Shown here piece after piece: positions 23,728 to 32,899 of a stretch of 64,000 nucleotides of DNA; positions within the stretch are counted from its first letter, which is position 1, and each line of letters starts with the position of its first letter. Location: assembly GCF_023091745.1 (NCBI RefSeq), contig NC_068920.1:151309622-151373621 (forward strand), written 5' to 3'. The notes beneath the pieces are model-generated. The model saw only the letters and a list, made by a program, of their open reading frames with translations, ran no database searches and had not been told where the DNA came from. The position numbers and the translations under genes were made by a program. This DNA is from Budorcas taxicolor (lineage: Eukaryota; Chordata; Mammalia; Artiodactyla; Bovidae).

Positions 23728-24297
23728 ATCAAAATCACTGCAGATGGTAAATGCAGTCACAAAATTAAAAGACACTTTCTCCTTGGAAGAAAAGCTATGA
23801 CAAACTTAGACAGTATATTAAAAAGCAGAGACATTACTTTGCCTTCCATCTAGTCAAAGGTATGGTTTTTCCACTAGCCATGTATACATGTGAGAGCTGG
23901 ATCATTAAGAAGGCTGAATAACAAAGAACTGATGCTTTTGAACTGTGGTGTGGGAGAAGACTCTTGAGAGTCCCTTGGACTGCAAGGAGATCCAATCAGT
24001 CCATCCTAAAGGAAATCAATCCTGAATATTCATTGGAAGGATTGATGCTGAAGTTGAAACTCTAGTACTTTGGCCACATGATGTGAATAACTGACCCATT
24101 GGAAAAGACCCTGATGCTGGGAAAGATTGAAGGCAGGAGAAGGGAACAACAGAGGATGAGATGGTTGGATGGCATTACTGACTCAATGGACATGAGTTTG
24201 AGTAAACTCCAGGAGATGGTAACAGAAAAGGAAGGCTGGCATGCTGCAGTTCATGGGGTCACAAAGAGTAGGACATAACTGAGTGACTGAACAACAA
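23728..24297 (+). mobile_element. BovB LINE 3' fragment
   Basis: Runs from aaaatcactgcagatgg to gactgaacaacaaa. Several small deletions and stops break the frame, for example ctttgccttccatctag where sister copies read ctttgccaacaaaggtccatctag. Confidence 0.92.
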
Positions 24298-24654
24298 ATA
24301 AAGAGATTAGCTGACCACTGACAATGGTCGTAACTGTCAGGATGAATCTGCCTCTGACCTTGGCCTTTGTTGACCTTGCTTCCCATGGCAACCTCTCCTC
24401 TTGGCAAACAGGTTGACCCTATAGTCCCAATTCAGGTACTATTTCTATGCCCTAAGTTTCTACCACCTCATTCAAGTACTATTGACCGAAAAAAAAAAAG
24501 TACACAGTCTAAAATTTGGTAAGTATGCGCTATTTGGTGAACGAAACAGAGGACTTAAGCCTGGAGGCAGCCTCTCAGATAACTCTGAAGAGGTAAGGAA
24601 TGAGTCAGGATATATAGAAATTTTTGCAAAAAACAGACGTATGTTTACCAGGGG
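24298..24654. other. Short unique spacer
   Basis: No element recognised. A run of A's follows position 24489. Confidence 0.35.
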
Positions 24655-25115
24655 ATAAGGTAGCAAGGGATGAATCGGGAGACTGGGATTGACATATACA
24701 CACTACTATATAGAAAACAGGCTTCCCAGGTGGTGCTAGTGTAAAGAATCTACCTGCCAATGCAGGAGACATAAGAGACGTGGGTTCAACCCCTGGGTCG
24801 GGAAGATCCCCTGGAGGAGTGCATAGCAGCCCACTCCAGTATTCTTGCCTGGAGAATCCCATGGACAGAGGAGCCTCGTGGGCTACAGTCCACAGTGTCA
24901 CAGAGTTGGACACAACTGAAGCAACTTAGCACACACACACGCATGTATATAAAATAGAGAACCTATTATATAGACAGGGAACTCTCCTCAGTACTCTGTA
25001 ATGACCTATACAGGAAAACAATCTGAAAAAAAAAGTGAATATGAACTCATATAACTGATTCACTTTGCTGTACACTTGAAACTAACACAACATTATAAAT
25101 CAACTGCACTCCATT
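24655..25115 (+). mobile_element. L1 3' end, interrupted by Bov-tA
   Basis: Same L1 3' UTR family as at 17215-17710. The left half reads gggatgaatcgggagactggg and attgacatatacacactact. The right half reads gtatataaaatagag, agacagggaactctcctcag, actgattcactttgctgtacac and caactgcactcca. The halves are split by the Bov-tA at 24720-24942. Confidence 0.85.
24720..24942 (+). mobile_element. Bov-tA SINE, nested in an L1
   Basis: Complete copy from ggcttcccaggtggtgctagtg to gaagcaacttagcacacacacac. tatatagaaaa on the left and tatataaaata on the right look like a degenerated TSD. Confidence 0.93.
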
Positions 25116-25640
25116 GATTTTTTTTTTAAGGATATAGGTTCTATTGATATGAAAAGAAAAAACACATAGTTTGAAAATAAAAAAAAATTATGTTTGGTTA
25201 CTATTTCTGTTAATCAAAGAAAATCAGACATCTCAAGGAATTTAGCCCTTTTCTGCATATGAGAATAGGCAAGAGTCTGGGCTCACTGAAACCATTCCTC
25301 TGATCCACACCTCACTCTTTGGGGCCAGCGTCCTGTTTCCTCTAGCCTGAGTCCCCTGGGGTGCACAGCTGGAGATGGCTGCAGTGGCTGCTGGCTTGGT
25401 CTCTGCAACCTCTTTTGTTCACTGTTACAGCAGGACCATCTTTCCTCTACAATATCCTTCTGAATTCTCTCCCCTATCGTGATTTCCTGGTGGTAGTACA
25501 GGTACCCAACTGTCTTCTAGATCAGTCTCTATGACCTTGGGAGGTGCCCTGTCCTCTCCAATGCACCCCTAGAGTCTAGCTCCAGGCAGTGCTTCCAAAA
25601 ACATGCACCATGTCCATCAGTTAGGAAGGGTCACAAATCC
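25116..25640. other. Unassigned spacer
   Basis: No recognised repeat. It is GC-richer at 25310-25600, without a supported frame. Confidence 0.35.
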
Positions 25641-25828
25641 AAGTTCCCTGGTGGCTCAATGGGAAAGAATCCACCTGCCAATGCAAGAGATTCAGGTTCA
25701 GTCCCTGGGTCAGGAAGATCCCCTGCAGAAGGAAGTAGAAACCCATGCCAGTATTCTTGCCTGGGGAATCCCATGGGCAGAGGAGCCTGGTGGGCTACAG
25801 TCCATGAGGTCAAAAAGGATTGTACAAT
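25641..25828 (+). mobile_element. Bov-tA SINE
   Basis: aagttccctggtggctcaatggg head, ggttcagtccc box B, gatcccctgcagaagg and ggctacagtccatgaggtc. The 3' end is worn. Confidence 0.9.
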
Positions 25829-26285
25829 GTGAGATAATAGCCAAGACCTAGACTATGTGGAAAGCATATTCCATTCTTTTATGTGGAAAGAATATTCACA
25901 TTTGGGTCATAACATCCCAGAAACCAGATTTTCTAGAAAGGGAGTAAAACGGTCTTTCATTGGTCATTTTTTAAAAAAAAACAACCAATATTTCCACTTT
26001 AACAGAAGTGAATAAACAGAGACATCCAGCTGACTTTGCTTCTATTTCTTTCTAGTCAAGCCTCCTTCACTGGCAGGTATGAGAATCCTCTTTGAGAGCA
26101 AGTCACTCAAGACCTCTGTCTTTTTAAGGTGAGTTTGAAAGAGGTCTCGGGTTGCTTATTTACAGCCAAAAGGAGATGGGTCACCTGTGTGGGGTCATTC
26201 CACAGTAAACTAATTCAGTTGCAAAGGCTTCTGTTTTGGCATAAGATTTACAGAATTTTATTACTTTTATTAGTAGACAGAATGA
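25829..26285. other. Unassigned spacer
   Basis: No recognised element or gene. Confidence 0.35.
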
Positions 26286-26289
26286 CTGG

Positions 26290-26450
26290 GGGTAAAGGAG
26301 CCTAAATGTTAATACCAGTTTTCTCTCAGCTGTGAGATATTTAAAAAGTCCATTAACAATTTGGGACCTCAGTTTTTCATTTCTGAAATTGACGGGGCAC
26401 TTCCCAAGGTCTTCAGGGCAATTTCTGATTGCCCTGCCTGACTCAGAGAC
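26290..26450 (-). mobile_element. MIR SINE, antisense (probable)
   Basis: The + strand follows the antisense MIR order: taccagttttctctcagctgtgag, then cattaacaatttgggacctc, then agtttttcatttctgaaattga. The last matches the cagtttcctcatctgtaaaatgg hallmark in diverged form. Confidence 0.5.
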
Positions 26451-27096
26451 TTAATGTGATAATGACCTAATCTTACACATGAGAAAACCTTGAAGAGTAA
26501 AAAGCTACAGTTGTTACAACTTATTAATGCTATTGTTGTTATTACTGCTTTTATAGATTTAGTAAATGAATTTGTTGAACAAAACCTTAATGGAGATTGC
26601 AATTAAATATATTGCAAACATTAGCTCTTATATCTACATAGAGGATACATATCTATCATTCTAAAATTCAACTAGTGAGCAATTTTTCCAGGCCTAAGTT
26701 ATTCTGAAAATGATGAAATCTGAATGTGGAATGTAGTAATTATAATAGACCTGCAGCCTATTCTGGAAAATGGCATAATTGCTGCATCAAGGACTTTAGC
26801 TGGTATGGAAATATATCACCACTTTTCTCTCCTCTGAATAGGTGCTTAACTATTGAGAGTGGACATTGATTCTAAAAGCATGTTTTTATATAAAAAGAGG
26901 AATGTTCATCATGTATTAGTATTAACTTAGGTTCAGCAGTGATAATTCTTTTTAATTCGAGATCTAGACAGAGATATCACTACAGGATTCATTCATCAGG
27001 AAAAAGAACTAATAGCTTTGACATAAATAACCAAAACCAAAGGTATTAGAGCCCAGAAGAAAATTCTGTAAGCCATGCAGTACCTTTAATAACTGT
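26451..27096. other. Unassigned AT-rich DNA
   Basis: No recognised element or gene. Confidence 0.4.
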
Positions 27097-27106
27097 GATC
27101 ATTGCT

Positions 27107-27321
27107 GTTGTTAATTGTTATTGTTGTTTAGCCATTAAGTCTTATCTGACTGTTTGCAACCCCATGGACTGTAGCCCACCAGGCTCCTCTGTCCATAGGA
27201 TTCTCCAGGCAAGAATACTGGAGTGGGTTGCCATTTTCTTCTCCAGGGGATCTTGCCAACCCAAGGATGGAACCCGCATTGCAGGCAAATTCTTTACCAC
27301 TGAGCAACCTGGGAAGCCCTG
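27107..27321 (-). mobile_element. Bov-tA SINE, antisense, with TSD
   Basis: Antisense copy ending cctgggaagccct. Flanks gatcattgct (27097-27106) and gatcactgct (27322-27331) are a 10-bp TSD with one mismatch. Confidence 0.92.
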
Positions 27322-27331
27322 GATCACTGCT

Positions 27332-27814
27332 AGGTAAGCACCAATTCCTCATGTTATAGGAGAGGACACAGAAGGAATTCACAGAATCGCAAAATCCGAA
27401 GGAATCATGAGGATCCCACCAACCCAATGTCCTCTTCACACTTTCCAGATAAACCTCAACCTCTGCTCACAGAGCCCCAGCAGGAGAACATGCATCCTCT
27501 CCAGAGACGGCACGCTGTGTTTTCCCATAGATCTGAGATTTCAGAGAAAATCCTGCCTACTTAGGTCTGAAGTCCATCCCTTTCTAGCATGGTCTCATCA
27601 TCTGAGGCCATAAATAAAATATCTAACCTCTCTGCCACATGGAAATCTTTCAATTATTTTCAGGCAGGCACCAAGTATGCCTGGATTACCTCTACTCACA
27701 GACAGCATCACGGATGCCTCCAGGAAGTACTTAAATTGCCTCAAATGAATCACTTTTACCCACTTGGTCATCTTTCCCTGCACAATTTCCCCTGGATGAG
27801 TTTTCATATCTCAA
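27332..27814. other. Unassigned spacer
   Basis: No recognised repeat. The 144-codon + strand frame starting here at 27589 runs into the next Bov-tA and is not a gene. Confidence 0.4.
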
Positions 27815-28027
27815 GGGCTTGCCAGGTGGTGTTAATGGTAAAGAATCTACCTGCCAATGCAGAAGACACAAGAAACATGGGTTCTATCCCTGGGTCAGGA
27901 AGATCCCTTAGAGTAGGAAATGGTCCCTCACTCCAGTATTGTTGCCTAGGAAATTCCATGGACAAAAGAGTCTGGAAGGCTACAGTCCAGGAGATGCAGA
28001 GTCAGACACGATTGAGTGACTGAGCAC
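27815..28027 (+). mobile_element. Bov-tA SINE
   Basis: gggcttgccaggtggtgttaatgg head, gttctatccctgggtc, cactccagtattgttgcc, cacgattgagtgactgagcac. Complete but fairly diverged. Confidence 0.92.
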
Positions 28028-28231
28028 ATTTTAAAAATAATGACATACAATGCATGTTTTCTGATTGCATGTATAGGTCAAAGTAGGCAAATGCTCCTGC
28101 TGATACAGAAAAAGGTAGTACATTATATTTTAAAAGATAACATTTTCAAGGCATTTAGAGGATGATGGAAACTCAGAGGAAGGAGATCCTTCAGAGATGA
28201 GCTCATGACATCCATCTCTCTCCCCTGGCAG

Positions 28232-28330
28232 ATGTTTGCCAGCTGAGCATGGCTGGAGATCTGGGCCAGGCCCAGGAAAAGGCTGTTGCCGGAGAAAAGA
28301 GAAACCAGCTGGGTTCTGACAACCACACAG
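28232..28330 (+). other. Candidate exon (splice-like boundaries), unconfirmed
   Basis: A 99-base segment follows a good acceptor (ctctctcccctggcag) and ends before a GT donor (acacag|gttaga). One frame is open throughout and contains an ATG giving MAGDLGQAQEK. I do not recognise the peptide. The segment is repeat-free and GC-richer than its flanks. The opposite strand is also open for 190 codons (28130-28702). No neighbouring exons were identified, so chance is a real alternative. Confidence 0.2.
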
Positions 28331-28805
28331 GTTAGAATGACATACTGGAAAGCTCCAGATAGCCACCAGGTTTCCACTAAAGATGCTTGCTGAAACCTGA
28401 GACTGCTCAAGAGCCAAAGGGCTGGGCTGGGAGCTTCTGATCCTTAGACCAAAATTCCCTGCACTTTTACAGTGCTCAGGATTCAATGATGTTCCAGGAA
28501 AACAGTCCCGAACACAAAACACAAGCAAGATAAAAACCCTAGAAGGAAGCGTTAACACTAGATGATCCACAACACAGTTTGAAGGGGTGTGTGTTGACTG
28601 TGGATATACAGAAGGTGAGAATTTAGGTTTGGCTTCCAAAAAGGCCATTTCTGGAGTGTGGAGGCACCAAGTAAGAATTTGGGATTCTTTTGAAATAGAC
28701 ATGTGTTTCTAGCAAAACGTCAGATATGAAGATAATCATCACCAGAGTCTTTTTCATTATAATTTCTGTAGTTGTCCGGAATATAACTAGAAATAACTCA
28801 ACATG
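28331..28805. other. Unique spacer
   Basis: No recognised element. It overlaps the antisense 190-codon frame, which has no recognised domain. Confidence 0.35.
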
Positions 28806-28813
28806 AGAGACAA

Positions 28814-29025
28814 GGAAAAGTGTTAATCACTCATTCGTGTCAGACTCTTTGCAACTCCATGAACTGTAGCCTGCCAGGCTCTTCTGTCCACAAGGATTCT
28901 CCAGGCAAGAATATTGGAGTAGGTTGCCATTCCATTCTCCAGAGCACCTTCCTGACCCAGGGATAGAACCTGGGTCTCCTGCACTGCAGACAGATTCTTT
29001 ACTCTCTGAGCTACCAGGGAAGCCC
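28814..29025 (-). mobile_element. Bov-tA SINE, antisense, exact TSD
   Basis: Antisense copy ending taccagggaagccc. The exact 8-bp direct repeat agagacaa at 28806-28813 and 29026-29033 marks the insertion. Confidence 0.94.
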
Positions 29026-29033
29026 AGAGACAA

Positions 29034-30869
29034 AACCATATGATAAATAAAAATGAGAAAGAAAAAGAGAAAAAATAGAAGCAGATCCCAACATGATCAA
29101 GATATTATTGTTAATGAAAAGATTAAAATTACAATGAATAATACATTCAAAACTATTACAAAAGATGAGGCAAAGACAGTGATGTTTATCACTGATTTTT
29201 AACAAGAGTTATAAATTAAATATTTGGAGACACCATTAGACTACATTTTGCCCTACCAGTCACGCATCCAAGTAATGGCATTGTTATAGACTCTAGTTAG
29301 CATTTCATAAACCTGAAGTCATGCACAGAAAAATAATCTAAAATAATGATAATGATTGGAGATTATTTGGTATTTTAATCATTAGCCCCTAAAGAAAGAA
29401 ATCTCTTCCTGTGAATCAGGGGTGAAATCCAGTGATAATCTGTTGATTATGGAGAATTGCAAGGAAGGCACATTGAATACATTCACTAGCTATGCTGATA
29501 GCCAAGATTATTATAATAATCTTCAGAGGGAGAGAGTAATTTTTACCAGCAAGCACTCAGGTGCTAAAATGATGTTTGCAGCATGTATAAATCAGCTTAA
29601 CACAGCTTTGCTTACCCCATTAGAATGGGCTTAAATAAAAGCCATTTCTTTAAAGAGTGGATCATAAGCTTAAAACAAAAACGCTGTCACAAAAGCAGTT
29701 TAGGCTTAAAGTCATGAAAATTATTTCCTCCTGCAAACCATACAGGAAATCATTTGAGAAGCAACTGATCCATTCAGTAAAGACTGGAAAGTTGAGTCGC
29801 TCCGACTTAATTATTCCCATAATTAACCATTCCTTTTCTGCAAGGTTGGGACTCTTTTCTACATGTTAATAAATTATTTCTCTTGTCACAACAATTATAT
29901 AAGATGTATTTCTACACTTCTAAGTTAATTATGAGAATTGCATTCTAGATTTCCAAGTTATCTAATTCTTTAGCTATCCATAGTAATTTTCAAACTTTTT
30001 GTGGCAGGTGTTTTTTAATCTGATCTAATGTTAGTTGGCATTTAATTATGCTCAAAGGCTAATCCTTTTTCAGGTTAGTCTTAGATTTGATCTTTCACTG
30101 TGTGTTGCACTTTGCAAGAGTCCTGCTGTGCTCCTGAGAGGTCTTGGTGATATTAATGCCAATTCTATGGAAAGCACAGCATTTAAGATCCCAAAAAGAA
30201 AATCTCTTCCTATGAAGAGAAAAAAATATTTTATACATCCATGGGAGATGACTACACAAATTATTACAACAGAAAAAGCTTCTATAGTGATAAACCCAGA
30301 AAAGTCACAAAAAGCTACAAATGTTAGGAACACTATCAATATGCCTTTAAATGGGACACTAAAAAGATTTAATTTTAATTTTGTTCTAGATTCCAGTTCA
30401 CAAATTGAAAGATGCCTATATTAACATTGTCTCAAATAATTCATCAATACACTTTTTATTCTTATGAATGTTTTTGATAACTCTTAGAGCAGTAATATTT
30501 CTTTCTGTGAATGACTCATGTTCCTAGTCAATGCTTGAATAGTTTAAGTCACTCTTTAAAATCTAGACCATGTATCTCTTATCTGAGATCCAACCTACCA
30601 ACTAACCTAGTCATTTTTTAACTCTTCCCTTAATATTTGAGTAGAATGCTTATGACTTAAGAAAAAGATTATGCTTTACTCAGATTTATTGTCTGTTGTT
30701 CCAAATACAGCACCTTAAAAATACCAGGCATTTTTATTTAATGAACTTAATTTCATTGAAAATCATTTGCACTTTTGCTCCAGATTGTAATTATAGGCTC
30801 GTATTTTAAAACTGGTGTGTAGACATCAAATATTGGGCTCTGTCAGAGACCAGTCATGGTTATATTGAG
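29034..30869. other. Repeat-free AT-rich block, candidate conserved noncoding DNA
   Basis: About 1.8 kb without any recognised interspersed repeat, unusual for this window. It holds open frames at 29422-29634 and 30035-30424 (129 codons, basic, no recognised domain) and a perfect inverted pair of TAATTA sites at 29807-29826. I favour regulatory or neutral noncoding DNA over a gene. Confidence 0.3.
29807..29826. promoter_or_regulatory. Inverted pair of TAATTA homeodomain-type sites
   Basis: ttaattat and its exact reverse complement ataattaa are separated by tccc. TAATTA is the core bound by many homeodomain proteins. Function is inferred only from the motif and its repeat-free setting. Confidence 0.3.
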
Positions 30870-30998
30870 AAAGGAATGGGAGTAACATTTATTTACTGTA
30901 GAGGTTATGTCCCAAACCCTGTAACAAATTCACACAAATGCCGTATCACACAAACTTTACAAGGAATTCGAGTTATTATCTGTCTCCTACATTTGGGA
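30870..30998 (+). mobile_element. MIR SINE, left part
   Basis: Diverged MIR sequence (gtaacatttatttactgtagagg, aaaccctgtaaca, acaaactttacaagg, gttattatctg). It is interrupted by the next Bov-tA and appears to resume after 31204. Confidence 0.55.
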
Positions 30999-30999
30999 A

Positions 31000-31203
31000 G
31001 GTCAGTCATGCCTGACTCTTTTGCAACCCCATGGACTGTAGCCCGCCAATCTCCACTGCCCATTGAATTTTCCAGGCAAGAATACTGGAGTGTGTTGCCA
31101 TTTTGTCCTCCAGGGGATCTTTCCAACACAGAGATCGAATCTGCGTCTCTTGCACTTCCTGAATTGACAGGTGAATTCTTTATCACTGAGCCACTGGGAA
31201 ACT
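31000..31203 (-). mobile_element. Bov-tA SINE, antisense, inside a MIR
   Basis: Antisense copy (ccatggactgtagcccgcc, tccaggcaagaatactggag, atcactgagccactgggaa) placed between two MIR-like halves, so it is younger than the MIR. Confidence 0.92.
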
Positions 31204-31290
31204 AAGTTCAAAATGTGAAGCACCTTTCCCAAGGCTACGCACTTCAGGCAGATCCCGCAGATGCTGACTTTGAAGCTGTTATTTCTTTTC
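31204..31290 (+). mobile_element. MIR SINE, right part
   Basis: gaagcacctttcccaaggctacgcac matches the conserved MIR phrase for taacttgcccaaggtcacac in diverged form and continues the element started at 30870. Confidence 0.5.
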
Positions 31291-32130
31291 ACTGCAGAAA
31301 ATTGTTCCCCCAAACTAGAGCAGATTAAAAGAAAGCAAAACAATTGGAAAGCACGATGAAAAATGCGTTTATTGGCACTCCAAGAAAATATAATGGAACC
31401 CCTGGAAAGTTTCCCCATCCATTTCTTTCTTTGACTTTTTAACTCCACTCCCAGAGAAGACCGGCTGTTTGCTGGTGAATCAAGATGAGAGAATCAACCC
31501 CCCTCGAGACTGCACGCTTATATCTTCTCCCTGGTCTCGGGTACTCAAGTCATCCTCCCTGACAATTAGGAAAATGATGGTATTTCAGTAAAAGTTTCTT
31601 TGTGACAAGTGAATAAATCAAAAGGAAAAAAAAGAAAGAAAAATGGTCCAGTTTGAGAAAACAATGCAATGGATACTGTATGCATTATATCACTTAGAAA
31701 GGCAAGAAAATGAAAATACTGTCCCTTTCAAACTTCCCTCTAGGGATACAGGTCCTCATTTCAGAATTTGTAATCAAGCAACAATCTTGTAACAAGACAG
31801 GAAAACCAACCCTGATAGATTTTAATCTGTACAGCACTGTCCTTATTTCCAGTCGCTGTGTAGATGTTTTTTTCTCACTCCCTTCCTTCTTTTTTTCTTC
31901 CTTTTCTTCCTTTCATCTTTTAAAATAATTGTCACAGTACTATATTCTCTGAATCATTAAGAAATCCCCACAAATTTTGTCCCCAAACAGTGTCTTTTCT
32001 CTTAACTCTCTGTTCACTAAACCACATACAAATCAGAGGTCTTGGACCAATTACTGAACTTCTTACAATCTTCATTTATTTTCTCAGTTGTAAAAAACAC
32101 AAGATGGCAATGAGGATGATGTATAGCCCT
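31291..32130. other. Unassigned DNA with a pyrimidine tract
   Basis: No recognised element. Positions 31876-31921 are almost pure pyrimidine on the + strand (cccttccttctttttttctt and so on). Confidence 0.4.
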
Positions 32131-32141
32131 TATTTCACAGA

Positions 32142-32348
32142 CTTGTGTGTGTGCCCAGTCAACTTTGACCCTTAGCGATCCCATGGACTATAACCCACCA
32201 GGCTACTTTGTCTTGGAATTCTCCAGGCAAGAATACTGGAGTGGATTGCCATTTCCTTCTTGAGGGGATCTTTCTGACCCAGGGATTGAACCTGGGTCTT
32301 CTGAATTGTCAGGTGGGTTCTTTACCTCTAACGCCACCTAAGAAGCCC
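32142..32348 (-). mobile_element. Bov-tA SINE, antisense (first of two at one target)
   Basis: Antisense copy ending cacctaagaagccc. Flanked by tatttcacaga (32131-32141) and tatttcagaga (32349-32359), an 11-bp TSD with one mismatch. Confidence 0.93.
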
Positions 32349-32359
32349 TATTTCAGAGA

Positions 32360-32587
32360 AAGAGAGAGAGTTAGTCACTCAGTCATGTCCAACTCTCTGC
32401 AATCCCATGGGCTGTAGCCCACCAGGCTCCTCTGTCCATGGAATTCTCCAAGGAAGAATACTACAGTGGGTTGCCAATCCCTTCTCCAGCAGATCTTCCT
32501 GACCCAGGGATCAGACCCAGGGATCAAACCCAGGTCTCCCACATTGTGGGCAGATTCTTTACCATCTGAGCTACAGGGAGGAACCTC
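32360..32587 (-). mobile_element. Bov-tA SINE, antisense (second of two at one target)
   Basis: Antisense copy ending gagctacagggaggaacctc. Its right flank tatttcacaga (32588-32598) is a third copy of the same 11-bp target. A 13-bp internal duplication (gacccagggatca twice in a row, near 32501-32526) is also present. Confidence 0.93.
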
Positions 32588-32598
32588 TATTTCACAGA

Positions 32599-32899
32599 GG
32601 TGGTCAGGAGAAAGAAATAGAATGTGAAATATCCTAATACAGGGAAGACACACATGGTTCTTCAATAAGTGGACCAGAGGGGATAGAAAAGGAGAAATAA
32701 CCTTAAAATAATTGTGAGACAAATAATTCAAAAATCATGACACAGAGATGTTAAATACATGTGTTAAATAGTGTTTAGTGCTTTGTATGGTATCTTCTTA
32801 AGATCAAAGTCAGCTTCTGCAAGGTCTGCCTGGAAGCATCTAAATTTTTACTTCCCTATAAATTTTGACTGTGAACTCAACATTTCAACTGAGTTGGAC
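32599..32899. other. Unique spacer
   Basis: No element recognised. Confidence 0.35.

Noticed and set aside
1308..32587. Regularly recurring near-identical about 200-bp units suggesting an array or CRISPR-like structure
   Set aside because: Spacing is irregular, orientation is mixed and each unit has its own TSD where visible. They are dispersed SINEs.
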